A DNA stretch of 64,000 nt from Rosellinia necatrix (GCA_021209875.1 JAGYVD010000004.1:1922001-1986000), one strand, 5' to 3'. Shown: positions 1 to 11,805, numbered from the stretch's first letter. Notes: a model not told the origin generated them from the letters alone. Translations and numbers: made by a program.

Positions 1-1205
1 ACCAGCGAAATGTCGGCGACGCTCGACAACCCAGTTAGCGGGTGAATGAAAGCGGTGGTAGTCGCCCGGCGCCAGGTAAACGACGGCGTAGTAAAGGGAG
101 GTCTTATTGTCAGGGCTAAGAAGAGAGTACCAGGGCTTTTCGCCGAGTGCAAGATCAGCCCTGACCTCAGAGACAGCACCCGGGCTGGAATGAACTGCGC
201 TTTGGTCCTCAATCTTTGGGTTCACGTGACTTTCCTCCGGGCCGCCAGAAAGGAGATTGGGAATCGTATATGAGATGCCATTCACGCGAGCAAACTCCTC
301 GTCAGCTTTAACTAGCTCTTCGTGACTGTGCCGCTTTCCCGTAGAGTGTTGTCGACCCGCGGCCTCGGCATTGGGTTCAGATCTCCCACTTGAAAAACTA
401 GAAGCTGGCGTGTGCTTCCCAAGCAGCGCATCTACTGTATAGGTCATCCCTTTCACCTGCTCGATATCGTTCCCGTCGATTTTTCCAAATTGTAAGACCC
501 GCCCGTCGGAGGGAGACAGCAGCGCATTCGGGTCTGGGTCCAATGGACGCACGCCGGGTTTCAGTGTACGGTAGAAGAAGGCAGCCAGGTTGGGGTATAC
601 ATGAAGGTCGGGTTCCGCTACCTCGTCCAGGTTCACGCCAAAAATAAAGGCATAGAGCTTGAAGCCGGGCACGCGCAAGTAATACGGAATGGTGAGCTCG
701 TTAAACCTGCCCCATAACCTCGACATGGCCTTGAGAGGCAAGGTTGACATGACTTGGACTTGCCTATACGCGGGTAGGTGTAAGTTAAAGGGGCACCGAA
801 ACCAACAACTCTGGATTATGTGGATTACCATGGTCCATCTGGGCGCACTCTAGGCCGTTTCTTGGGGCGCGGCTCTCCCTCAGCCTCCTTCTCAAGCCTT
901 TCCTTTTCCCGCTTTTGTGTCTTATAAAACTGCAAAAGCCCCAGAAACCCTATTCCTAACCCCACCGGTATGGGAGACCACTTGATCTTGGTGTCGTTCA
1001 GGGCATGTCGAAGCCTGGAGCCAAACCGCTCTCGATTTTGGGATGATCGCCTCGAATAATGGAACGAGGCTTTCGGGGTCGCTGCAAACCGCCAGGCGGT
1101 GCGCCAGGCATGGATAGTTTTCGGCTGGTGACAGAGACATTGGGGTTCCAGGTTCAAGTGTGGACGGACTCGCCCCCGAGCCAAAACCGTGGCTGGGGTC
1201 GCCAT
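1..1205 (-). CDS. PSD1: Phosphatidylserine decarboxylase, mitochondrial type (5' part, cut by window edge)
   Basis: The enzyme decarboxylates phosphatidylserine to phosphatidylethanolamine at the mitochondrial inner membrane. Exon 1 is 829-1205, the intron 764-828 (GTAATC...TATAG), and exon 2 runs from 763 off the left edge; the splice joins TG to G and gives GPWQVQVMSTLPLKAMSRLW. About 380 residues are visible. The N-terminus is rich in Arg and Ser, as in a mitochondrial presequence. A hydrophobic segment follows (IPVGLGIGFLGLLQFY, about residue 83) and then a basic stretch, KKRPRVRP. The Psd blocks GVNLDEV, SPSDGRVLQFG and APGDYHRFHSP are clear. The self-processing LGST region lies beyond the edge. 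ATG 1205 was chosen because the frame further upstream has only a TTG. A Ser- and His-containing insert of about 90 residues separates the SPSDGRV and PGDYHRF blocks, as in filamentous fungi. The family assignment is secure. Confidence 0.93.
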
Positions 1206-1243
1206 TGTCGGGTGTCTAGGAGTCAAGGTCCTTTTGCAAGAAG

Positions 1244-1267
1244 GCCCCCAATTGCTCAATTGGGGGC
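1244..1267 (-). promoter_or_regulatory. Perfect 11-bp hairpin in the PSD1 leader
   Basis: The arms 1244-1254 and 1257-1267 are perfect reverse complements and leave only CT between them. As RNA the outer nine pairs (GCCCCCAAT/ATTGGGGGC) would close a hexaloop. The hairpin ends 39 nt before the PSD1 start codon, so it should lie in the 5' UTR or core promoter. The structure is read directly; a regulatory role is inferred. Confidence 0.5.
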
Positions 1268-2405
1268 TAGAGGGAGGCTCGAGTCACCTCTTTAGCGCAA
1301 GGGGCTGGTTTGGGTGTGCGGGTTCCTGGTGCGGCGGCATGGAGAGGGAAGACAGACATAGAAGCGCAGTGCCGTGATGAATATCAGATAAGTAACTATA
1401 GCAGCACCAGAAAGCACCAGAGAACACCAAAGGATTGGCCGCCAGGAGCAGGTAAGGTTAGGTAGTAGCAGTCTATTCAGTTTAGTGCACACCACCATGA
1501 CGCAAGTTAGTGCAGCTGTCTTTGCTGTTCTCCTGCCACTAACTAATAGGCCCGCCTAACCATATTAAGCAGAAAGGACTACATGGCTAACCCAGCAAGC
1601 TACCTAAGTATCTAACTTACCTACCAGGTACTCATGTAGTAGTACACTATGCCGCCCACTGTACATAAATACAGGTAGCTAAGTACTTAGGTAGGTGGGG
1701 TTCCCTAAGGTAAGACCTGGGACTTCTACAGACTTATATTCTCTCAATCTACCTACCTAAGTACCTCCCTACGTAGATTGCGCTAAGCCCGCCGAACACG
1801 CCGCAGGTACCATCGACAAGTTCTTTCCGCCAATATAACATGTAGATAGATGTAGATGCTACGTCTACTTCTCTACATGGGCTGGTAAGTGGTAGCTATG
1901 ACTACATGCCAATGCTACCTCTTTATGCAGCAGGTACCAGCTGCATGGGCACCAGTGGAATGCATTCCGGCACTTCCCTAAGGACAGCAAAACCATTGCT
2001 GATTAACAACGACTCTCGAGATGGAACCGCCTGTTTTACCTATTCACAGCACCTACCTACCTACCTACCTACCTACCTGAACCTTAGATATTAATAACAT
2101 TATTTATTCTACTCCTTAGCTTCCAGATTGGAACTCTTTTCTTGTGTTGAAATCCTTGTTCTCGCCCTGCATTCGTGTCATCCCGAACGTGCCTTTGGGT
2201 AGCACCTGGTCCTACGCAACTTTGGCACTTATACGTTGTTCTAATGCGCCGTCCCTACGATTGTATTTAGGGAGTCATTCTGCCTGGCATGCTCCCTACC
2301 GCTTCCCATCCTCCCTACCCGTGGTGATCAGTACGCGTCAACTTCCACAACAATTGCTCTCGAGTTCGCTGTACCGTACGCATTCCGACAGCTCGCAGCG
2401 CAGTG
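1268..2405. other. Divergent intergenic region with CTAC-type inverted repeats
   Basis: This is the shared upstream region of PSD1 (minus) and the ubiquitin-domain gene (plus). No convincing coding sequence was found. It holds a perfect 14-bp inverted repeat (1683-1696 and 1751-1764, core GTACTTAGGTAGGT) and a (CTAC)n run at about 2049-2078. Confidence 0.6.
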
Positions 2406-4739
2406 ATGTCGGACACAACGACGCCCTCGGCCCCTGCGGCCGTAGAGCCCAACCAGTTTACACTGCAGATCTTGTCGCCCTCTCTCAACGTGCCCCAGCC
2501 TCTTTCGCTAGACCTCCCGCCCACGACCACCGTTCGGCAGCTAAAGGAGCGGATACGAAGTTGCATCAGCACGAAGCCGTCAGATGATGCCCAGCGGCTT
2601 ATCCATAGGGGGCGCTTATTGGCGCGCGACACCGAAACGATGCTTGAGCTGTTCGGCGAAGAACCGGTAAGAGGAATACCACGATGTTGCTCGCTGAATG
2701 CTCACGGTATTGTATTTATCTAGCTTCGATCTGCAGACCGCCAAACTCTACATCTGGTCTTACGCGATGTTTCTGACCGCCAGGGCTCGACTCCCCCACT
2801 CTCCTCAAACCAGCTCCCGAATTCCCGCTCTCAAACTCCAGGCCATCAGCCCTCCGCCCAGCAGCACGCCCAGCAGCAACACACCCAGCAGCAACACACC
2901 CAGCAACATGCTCAGCAACATCCAGGTGGGCATTATGTCAGGATGAGTGCTCATCCCAACATCGCCTTCGGCTTCCCCCAGGGACAAGGTGGGTTAAGCG
3001 GTACGCAACTCCCGCCTGGCATGACAACACAGCAACTCCTACAAAATCAACTTCAAACTATGGCCCGGTTGGGCCTTGCGAATCAAAATCAACATCCTAG
3101 TCAACACCAACACCAACACCAACATCAGCATCAGCATCAGCATCAGCATCAGCATCAACATTCGGGACTCAACCCGATGGGTCATCATGGGACGCAGAAC
3201 TGGGGGACAGGTTCCGCGACACCAGGCAGAGGAGGATCACCGTTCCAGCCAGAGACTACTCGTACTGTAATTCGGGAGGGGGTTGGTCCGGATGGGCAAC
3301 GATGGCGGTTTACTGTCAACGAGGCCATTGTTTCTTCGACACAGAGACCCAGGAGAACTGGCTCCCCCTATTCGGCCGCTGAAGCACCTGCTCCTACAAT
3401 CTCCCAGTTTAGACCATCATCCAATGCCGGGTCGGGGGGAGGCCATGACTTTCAATCCGTCTTCCGATCACCAGACACAGGAACCGCTACGCGTGTTATG
3501 GCTGATGCCATGCGAAGAAATGCCAGTAGCTCTTCACTAGCGAACTTGGCGAGCTATCAGGGTCAGCAGCCGATTCCACCGGGAGTCACGACACCACTGA
3601 TTCAATCACGTACAGGAAGCGCAGCCGGCACCCCTGACCCTCTGCGAGCGTCTGGGCGCCCTGCCAATGCATCCGCCGGGATTCACACAGGCCAAACATC
3701 CTCGACAGCTCCTGAGGTCTATATTCTTTCTTCTCCAACTGGTCCTCTCGCGGTTTTGTTGAACGGTAGCTCAGGGACATACTATAGCCCTCAACTCCGC
3801 AGTTATCAATCTACAGGCCTTCCTCCTCTCCCTATGTCGTCCAATATTATCCCAGGGGGTGTCCCGCACCTCCGGCACGAGGCTCCACCACAGATTATTT
3901 CACGATCTTCTCTAGCTAGCAGGAGCGCAACACACCCTCATAACAATCCGATGCCCGGCCAGCAACCTCACCCACCGCCGCAACATGAAGTGCAGGTGCC
4001 AGGTCCACTGCCACCTCAAATCGGTCATGGAATGGATAACCCCCAGATTCAAGCAATTAGGATAGCCCAAATATGGCCACATGTATGGATGATAGTTCGT
4101 CTAGCGTTGTTTGTTTGGTGGTTTACCACCCCGACATCCACTTGGTCCCGATGGATCACCGTGGTATCGATTGCCATCACCCTATTCATCGTAAACACGG
4201 GGGCGTTGAATCCATTGGCTGAGCAAATATGGGTGCCCCTGCGCCGTCATTTGGAGAATTTGATACCCCTTGCGGCGGACGCTGAAGGCCGCCAGCCACA
4301 ACGCCCTGTTGGGGAAAATGCCCATGCCCGTGATGGAAATGGAGCGAACCCGGCCGGCCAAAGAGATCCAAATCCGGCCGACGCAGCAGCCAGATTAGTT
4401 CAGCAACACCGCCAGAACAACGCCAACTGGTTGTTGAATCAAGTAAGACGGCTCGAGCGTGCCGGCGTCCTCTTCATTGCAAGTCTTGCTCCAGGCCTAG
4501 CAGAGCGACATATCGCGCAAGTCGAGGCAGAAGCTCAAGCAGAAAGGCAACGACTCCAGGAGGCTGCCGCTGAAGCAGCCGCGAGCGCCGCCGCTCAAGC
4601 AGCGTCAGAGGATACCAATGAAAACCTCGCTATTGCTAGCCCCGACGCTAGCGAATCTACTTCGGGTGGTGATCCCCCGAATTTCGACACACGACCGGAC
4701 AATAAAACACCAGGACACAGTGCAACCGCACCTGCCTAG
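2406..4739 (+). CDS. HERP-like ER membrane protein with N-terminal ubiquitin-like domain
   Basis: Exon 1 is 2406-2666, the intron 2667-2723 (GTAAGA...TCTAG) and exon 2 2724-4739, giving 758 residues. Residues 15-105 form a ubiquitin-like domain (TTTVRQLKERIR, RLIHRGRLLARDTETM, and across the splice LRSADRQTLHLVLRD). A Gln/His-rich tract follows, encoded by CAG/CAT repeats near 2860-3165. A hydrophobic region of two closely spaced segments (VWMIVRLALFVWWFTT and WITVVSIAITLFIVNTGAL) lies at about residues 540-590. The tail is Ala/Glu-rich. This layout matches fungal relatives of HERP/HERPUD, which work around ER-associated degradation; that role is inferred from the architecture. ATG 2406 is the first in-frame ATG and directly precedes the domain. 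Confidence 0.8.
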
Positions 4740-5538
4740 TGTCCCTAGAACAATATAACAGTTGCAATGCTCGGACGCTGAAAGTATGCTACCACGCGAG
4801 AGGGTACGGTATTTACGACCTCCTCTTCAATGGATTCAAATGTGAAAACCGCAGCTCGAATGCATGGGATGATGAACGAAAACGAAACAAAGGCTATTCG
4901 CAGCTTTTTATGGCAAATTTTGTTTGATATAGCTCAGGGAGATGGATTATGACCTACCTTGCGTGCCAGTAGGCACAGCAGTATGCACAGTCAGTTTGCT
5001 GTATGTACCTGAGAAGGCAAGGAGTTACAGGGGCGCCGTATCATAGTACCATTGCAAATGCGAGGCAATAAACAGCAGTTAAGGCTATCGTACTCGGCTA
5101 ATCAATGATTGAAGGAACTGGAAGATTCATGTGCCTTTTGGTCTCTAATTTTGCAAGAGGCTGTTACTAGCAATAGAAACAAAGGTCACTGTCCGCATTA
5201 TATCCTCAGCCGTCCTCACGGTTCGATGCTCACATCCGTGGTAAGAAAATGGGGCATCACCCCAGAACAGATTGTTTGTTGTATATCTCGAACATCGAAG
5301 CCGAAATGATTTGTCGCGGCCACTCGTAGTCTCACTCAACAAGAAGTCAAGTCATTTTCTAAACATGGAATAGCGCGCCTATGTCGGTTTGTTGCTATGC
5401 ACGAATACGGCAACACCTAAAATAAATTCATGGTAAATAATGGTCAAGAACCAGACGGATGCTACACACTCGCTCTTCTTAATCACCAAGCGGATATGGG
5501 AGAGAAATAGGATCAGGGTCTCTATCCATCCAAAAAGT
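4740..5538. other. Intergenic, 3' of the ubiquitin-domain gene
   Basis: Downstream region between the ubiquitin-domain gene and the tRNA. Only short open frames without recognisable content are present. Nothing supportable was seen. Confidence 0.5.
5532..5536 (-). terminator. RNA polymerase III terminator of tRNA-His
   Basis: A run of five T on the minus strand lies two bases beyond the tRNA 3' end. This is the expected Pol III stop signal. Confidence 0.7.
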
Positions 5539-5636
5539 TGACTGGACCAGGAATCGAACCTGGGTCTATTCGGAGCTGATTTGGTGGGTTCGCACCGAGC
5601 CACAACGAATTGTACTCACCACTATACTATCCAATC
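5539..5636 (-). tRNA. tRNA-His (GTG) with a 26-nt intron
   Basis: On the minus strand the acceptor stem GATTGGA (5636-5630) pairs with TCCAGTC (5546-5540), with one G-U pair and discriminator A at 5539. The anticodon arm is ATTCG-TTGTGGC-CGAAT with anticodon GTG at 5603-5601. It is interrupted after position 37 by an intron at 5574-5599, the canonical site. The T arm is CCAGG-TTCGAAT-CCTGG. The mature RNA would be 72 nt before addition of CCA and the G at position -1. An accession search would settle only minor intron-boundary choices. Confidence 0.93.
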
Positions 5637-8462
5637 AGTTATTAGCTTCCTTTGTGGAGGCCGTGCATACTAAGAGCAGTTTATAGATCCCATGATACAC
5701 TAGTGTGTGGTAACTGGAAACGTGTGTAAGTAGTGCGAATAGATGGACTGAATTAGACATTGCTTGTGGAAATCCCAGGGTGGTGTAAACAAACACACTG
5801 GATTATAGTCGGAGGAAACTCCCAAGGTTTCTGATACATGTGTGTCTAGCAAATATGGTTATAAGTGATACACACACTAGAACCAAAACAGACAGCACCC
5901 ATAAAGGTAAGTTCATCTAAATAGAAGGCATAACTACACAGAAATATGTAATCGGCTCTATCGATGGCAACCACTGAGGTTTTAGAGATGATACTCTTTT
6001 GCGATCTCCCTCGATGGCTATCTAATACTAATACTAATAATAGTGTACACCGTGAATTTTCCTTTCCAGAGGGCGCCTATATATAGTAAATATAGGACAT
6101 AGGAGACCCGCTACTGCAAGAAAGCCAGCTGCGTCAGCCCTATCTAAACTAAGCGATTAGTTCAGCCTAAATACGAAAAATGCCATGCGGCCACTCATAG
6201 GTGACAGAGGAGCCAGGCCACCATGTGATCAATCATGCGCCGTTCCTCAGAAAAGCTATGATGGCACTCTCTGCATATCCCTACCCAGGCAGTTACTTCG
6301 AGATAGCGATTTATTGCCTTACATGATACTAGAACAGGGAACATTGCTTCCAAATTAGACAATTTAGATAGATTATATTTGTAACCAACCTGTTTAATTG
6401 TAGGTAGTTTGGTATAAGTCCATATATTGAACTGACTCGTGGTTCCACGTGATAACCTGGCCGAGCGAAGATGGGAACCAAACCCAGGGCAACAGCTATT
6501 TTGCAATGTTAGCTAGTTAACCTGAGATACCACAAAGCACCTAGGTGCGTACCTTCAAGTTGAGTCTCCTCCATAATTGTAGACATTGGATGAGAGGAAC
6601 TCCAGTCTTGCAACGTTGGGACTTGGGAATTTCCACGATAATGAAGACACGAAGACGAGAGGACGATTCCCAGGAATTGGGACTCAGAAACCACAGTCAT
6701 CATATTACATCGCAGGTGGAGACTCTTCCTCATCAAGGACACCATCAAGGACGCCATCAAGGACACAGCGAGCGCATAGGTAGCAATATACGAATATCCC
6801 CCAATGATGCCACGCGGCTTGAGACCTGCAGTGCATACAAGGTCAACGTAGTTCGTCGAATCGGAAACGGCCTGCCCTACCCCACATCTGGTCGAAGGTC
6901 GTTGTTGAGTCGCATCGCTCGATAACTACTCATGCATGCTAGAGCCTGGGGCTGTTTCGAGGCCAACGGTCCCTGGGATCGACCCCAACCAGGATTGGCC
7001 GAGGCATATACTCGGATCTGCCGTTGCCGTGTTCAGTCCACCTGCCCGGGAACCAATGGCGTGTTGAGCTTGGCAGTCAGACCGGTCCCCGACATGCCCA
7101 GGAGAGGGAAATTTGGGAGCCACCCACAGGGGACGTGGACGGTTCCCTAGTGACCGTGTCAGCTCTTAGCTTCGAAAACTGCCGCGTCGTGACGGAATGG
7201 CGAGAAATGCTGGCCGGGTTCCGGAATGGCCCTTCTCTGCCTCATCGCTCCTGCCTTGCCACCCACTTTCCTTTCTCTACCAGGCGAGAAATACACTACG
7301 CTACACTACACTACACTGCACTACATCAGAAAGCACCCAAGTGGATCTGGCTACGCCTCACACTGACAGATGACGCGATGCTCTCAGCTCTGCCTGCCGG
7401 GGTGGTAGCCCTACGTAGTACAGAGTACACTACAGTACCAATGTCCCGATCAGACAGCATCTTGGTACTCTCAACGGCGGCCGAGACCCGCGAGGTACCT
7501 TGCGCGCTAGACCGCTTACGGCAACACGGGCATCTGACGGGCAGATACGTACCTGTCCGGTGGGACCTGTCGCACGCTACGCTGCCAATTTACTTGCCTG
7601 GAAGTGGAAGGCATGGGGGCAATTGGGGATTGGGGGTCGTCGTGGACACCTAAACATGCCTCGTGTCGGGAGCATGCGCATGTATCTTCATGCTCGCCGG
7701 CCACTATAACTGTACCTGTCCATGTACGCATCGCCAAGAGAATCGTTGATCACTGATTTGGAAACAACCTACACCACAGCAGGAAACCACCGAGACAGCG
7801 TCCGGGATCATGACTTTTCACCAACTTTTTTACGGATTGATCTGACCTGGGCTCGTAGGTCATAGTCATACATACATAACTATACATATATGCCTTTTCC
7901 TGTTTCCTGCTCCCGGACTTCAGCTCGCCCGCCCGCCCGCTCACACGCACGCACACACGCACGCATACGTCTGTCTTTCTGCACCTACCACGACCGGGAG
8001 AGGCAGTGGGACGAGAGGATAAGAGCTCAGGCCTTGACGACAGAACCGTTGTTAATTATAGGAACTGAGGCCGCCCACTCACGTTCGGCTTACGAGGTCC
8101 AGTCCAGAGCCAGAGCAGGGTCCTACCAACACCATTTCGACCACCAGGTGTCTCGATCCGGAATCCGGACCCCACACACGTCCACTTCAGGCACGAAAAA
8201 GTGCCAGATCGTTCTCTTATAGGTACTTGAGGGTACCGCACTACTGCCTGCACCTGGCTGGCTGGCGATGGTGCATGCGCCGTGAATTGGGCCTTTGAAG
8301 ACGGAGAAGGCGGCTAGAATCGCGGCGCTCGACGAACCTCTGAGGGCCGGATATAGGTGCCGAGGCGAGAGCAAGGAGGGCGCGGACCGCAGGAGAAGGG
8401 AAGGGGCCGAGCGCCCGGCTGCCATTCTCCCCGATTCTTTTTGTCTCGGTGCATGTACGGAC
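5637..8462. other. Gene-poor stretch beside tRNA-His
   Basis: No gene could be supported over 2.8 kb. The first kilobase is AT-rich and has a 10-bp inverted pair, CTAGTGTGTG (about 5700) and CACACACTAG (about 5871), about 180 bp apart, which could mark a decayed element next to the tRNA. A tRNA-like remnant lies near 6470-6535. A CATCAAGGAC-type 12-nt duplication is near 6735-6765, an ACTAC microsatellite near 7298-7326, and CGCACACA repeats near 7930-7970. The open frames at 6545-6925 and 7024-7653 show no protein-like features. Confidence 0.5.
6468..6536 (-). repeat. Degenerate tRNA-like sequence, possible SINE head
   Basis: On the minus strand TATCTCAGGTTAACTAGC resembles a tRNA D arm/A box (TAGCTCAG-GTT...). 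About 35 nt on, GGTTTGGTTCC (6484-6474) resembles a B box with a C-to-T change. Acceptor pairing is lost, so it is not a working tRNA. It is either a dead tRNA or the 5' end of a tRNA-derived SINE extending towards about 6200. The resemblance is seen; the element identity is inferred. Confidence 0.3.
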
Positions 8463-10084
8463 ATGAGTGGCGACGGCACCGTCGTCGTCGGCACGGTGGG
8501 ATCGCTGCTGGCCATCATCGCAAACTCGATTCAGGATGCTCTGCGCACGCTCATGTTCGCCGACAAGCGAGCGTGGCGATCGCCCGAGTTCGAGCAGCTA
8601 CGCCTGCTCGAGGAGGCGCTGGACGAGGCGAAACGGGACTTCCAGGAGCTTCCAGCGCTTGTCAACGGGCGCTTGTACTACGAAAATGATCGCAAGGGTA
8701 TGTATTACATCATCGCTCGTCTACATCCTGGCCGGCAATTAAGCGCCTCACTTGTCCGCACCCATTGGCCATCCCGCTCGATGGACGGGCTGCGCTGATG
8801 AGGGAGGCATTAACGAAACGTCATATCGCTCAACAACGTGTTCATTCGGGTTACAAGTGTCGCCTGCGGGCGTCTATAACTCCTGTCTCGACGAGAGCCA
8901 CATCTGCGGACAAGTTTCTGCATGCGCTCTCACACATTACAACCAACTGACCATCCATCACAGCCGACAGTCTCGACGAATTGCACGAACTGTGCACCCG
9001 CTTTAAGGAGCACTCACAGAACTTTAAGAATTGGGTACGGGCCGGCGGGCCAATAGAACCGGAATGGGCAACCGAAACACGGTGGCTGAGGCGCGAACTA
9101 CACCGTACACAATGCCGGGCGGTACGGCGCATCCATGACGACCTCGAGGGGTCTTCCATGCGACCACGGTGTCTGGGCGCCCTAATTGTACGGCGCAGCC
9201 AGCAACAACAATGGTCTTCCACCTCTCAACCCAAACTCCCGCCTGGCTCTCACTCTCACTCTCACTCTCACTCGGCACCTCAACCGCCACCGCCGCCTCA
9301 ATTATCGCAACACCCCCGGAATGGGCTCCCAGCAATCACAACGACATCGACGACGACGACGACGACGACACATTCAGACTCAATACTGAACAACGAGATC
9401 GCCGCCTGCAATTCAACAGGAACTTTTCAACGCCTGGGGCCTGGGAATCGAGACATTGCCTTCGTCTGCGACTTCTGCGACGGGTTCCTGGTATGGGAGG
9501 ATCTCCGCTCGATGCCGAGCACGCGGCAGCGCGCCTCGACCTCGCAGGCCGACATGCAGGATAACTGGGCGGCGACGGGATTCGCCCACCCGCGCTCCCA
9601 CCATGATCATCATCATCATCATCCGCATCCGAATAACTACCTCGCCGGTGACGACCAGGGGCAGGATTCAGACGTCGAGTTGGAGGAAAGCAGCGGCGGC
9701 AACAATAGTCATAATGGTAATCCGAACTTCGGCGGCGCGACGATGGCGCGGGCCACGACGATGATGAGGGACGCGGACGCGGACGCGGACGTCGAGCGGA
9801 GGGGCGCGGAGAAGACGATCGTCTTCTCGCCCGTCGCCGTCGCGAACCACCTCCCGCCCGAGCCCGGCGAGTGGCTGGCCCCGCTGCTCTGCCCCCTCTG
9901 CGACGAGTACTACTACGAGGAGCAGGGCGACGACGACATGGACCGCGTGCGGTACGCCCAGGACGAGCGCGGCTTCGAGTCCGTCGCCGCCCTCCAGGCC
10001 CACTTCGAGTGGACCCACGCCGGCCTCCTCCCCGGCCTCGCGAACGTCGTCGCGCCCAAGGCCTCGAGCTGTGCGGTCATGTAA
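8463..10084 (+). CDS. Zinc-binding (C2H2-like) fungal protein with C-terminal CaaX box
   Basis: Exon 1 is 8463-8697, the intron 8698-8963 (GTATGT...CACAG) and exon 2 8964-10084; the phase-1 join gives DRK-ADSLDELHELC and 451 residues. Residues 5-30 are hydrophobic (VVVGTVGSLLAIIANSI), followed by a predicted helical region to about 150. A low-complexity middle holds Ser-His, Pro, Thr and His runs encoded by CT and CGA repeats. Two cysteine sites follow: CDFCDGFLVWEDLRS, and CPLCDEYYYEEQ with HFEWTH, which would complete a C2H2-like site. The protein ends SSCAVM, and CAVM fits a CaaX farnesylation signal. I do not recognise a named family. Function is unknown; prenyl-dependent membrane attachment is inferred. 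The frame is open upstream to 8295, but ATG 8463 has the better context and begins the conserved-looking part. Confidence 0.7.
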
Positions 10085-10871
10085 GGGGCAGGGCATGACA
10101 GGGCAGGGCATCCATTCATCCATCTGTCATGTTTTTGTACGGCAGACCGCGGGTGAGAGAGAGAGAGAGAGGCCCCGAGGACGTCTTCGGCGTGGGATGT
10201 GAAGATGGGATATGGGTGTATTGATGACGTGGTACGATTATTTTTACGACGCCGGGTTCCTCCTTCATCGGCCCAACTGAAACAGAAGAAATGGGATGAA
10301 GAATTTTCTTTTTTCCTTTTTTCTCTTTTTCCCCCATGTCTAGATCTACACTTGTATGTATATATAGCATAAATCTTCTTACCCTAGCGATGGGAAATAG
10401 CAAGGCGTTTCGGTTCGGCCGGATGGCTCAAAAACCGCCGAGTTTGAAGGCCAAAGTTTGAAAGGGGTTTTTTTGGTTCGCGACTTATATTTTATATCTA
10501 TCTACCTAGTTATACTATACTATAGTGAACACAGATCGAGCAGCTAAAATAAGCTCAGTTTCGCCATTTATGGCATGGTTCATTCATTTCAAAAAAAAAA
10601 AAAAAAAAAAAAGGGTAACATTTTTGAAGCGTTCAATTATGCGCCCATGAACCGAGTTCTAGAAACTGACCGGCGAACCTTCAAAAGGTTGTGTGTGTAC
10701 ATAGTTCGCCTGATATCTGTTGATGTGTGGATATTATTGGGTCACCTATCCCCGACCCGGCCCAGCCCTCCTACCGTTATGACCGGCCAGCATGACTGCA
10801 GATCGTCAACCGTCCCCCCTCCCCCCCTCTCCCCCCCTTAGTTCCAACTCCCACGCCGCATTAGACCCAAC
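10085..10871. other. Convergent intergenic region
   Basis: This lies between the 3' ends of the CaaX-box gene and SEC22. It contains a (GA)8 run at 10155-10171 and an A22 homopolymer at 10591-10612. No coding sequence was seen. Confidence 0.55.
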
Positions 10872-11805
10872 CTAAAAGAAGCGGAACCAGATAAACAATA
10901 AGACGATGACGGCGAAGATGCCTATAGGCGCGTACTGCTTCATGAGGAGGTCCCAATTGATCTTGACGGCGGCCTTGCGGTACTTCTTGCTGTCGTCGCG
11001 CAGGCGGGAGCTCATCTCGCCCATGCGCTCGAGGCTGTCGCCGCGGTAGAGGAGGTCCTCGATGTTGCGGGTCATGACCTTGGTGACGTCGCGGAGCTCG
11101 TCGTTGAGCTTGTCGAGGTTCTGGGCGGCGCGGGTGTCGGCGTAGGTGGCCTTGGTGCGGCCGATGAAGGTGTCGAACTCCATGAAGGCGTAGGGGCGGA
11201 GCGTGGGGCTGGCGAGCTGCTGCTGCGAGTACGAGTTGGAGAACTCGGCCGACAGGTCCGAGAGGTACGTGAAGGCCAGCTTGCGCGGGTACGACCGCTC
11301 GCAGATGCAGAGGAAGATGATGTCGCCCGTGATCAGATAACTGTTTTTTGTGTGGCGGGTTTAGAATCCTTGTCAGTATGGTGTGTGCAAAACGCCCCTT
11401 TTTCTTTTTCTTTTTTTAATCTCTCATGTGCAATGTACCAGAAAAAAGCTTGAAAAAAAAAAACCAAGGCGAGCGAACTAGATGATATGTGTGGGAGGGG
11501 GCATGCGCGTGGCTGGAGGGGTCGGTTCTCTCGTACTGTAACGTGTAGCTCCCGCTCTCGATGCTCGCCTGCTGCTCTGAATTCCGGTTCAGCCTCCGTA
11601 GGATCAGCTTGATCTGGGACTTGACTTCAGCCAGGGAGGATTCGCTCTGCTCGTCGTCGACGGAGGCGCAAAGCATCAGGCCTGGCGGGTGTTGTGTCAG
11701 CTCTGCTACATGTGCGCGCGGCGTATTCGGCTTTGCTCTGGAGATTGCGCCACGGGTAGGGGACATACCGTCGCCCACACGGGCTATCTGTGTTGATCTT
11801 ATCAT
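10872..11805 (-). CDS. SEC22: Vesicle-trafficking R-SNARE Sec22
   Basis: Sec22 is the SNARE for traffic between ER and Golgi. The exons on the minus strand are 11805-11769, 11681-11537 and 11340-10872, giving 216 residues, the usual family length. The first splice gives IARVGDGLMLCASVDDEQ and the second SYTLHYLITGDIIFLCIC. Residues 1-120 form the longin domain. The SNARE motif follows at about 125-185 (LNDELRDVTKVM, RGDSLERMGEMSSRLRDDSK), with Arg (YRGD) at the zero layer as expected of an R-SNARE. A single tail-anchor segment (PIGIFAVIVLLFIWFRFF) ends the protein. The reading frame runs through the first intron, which could mislead automated annotation into adding 22 extra residues. Confidence 0.95.

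Noticed and set aside
7024..7653. 209-codon plus-strand ORF
   Set aside because: It starts at TTG, contains a CTACA microsatellite and has no domain-like stretch.
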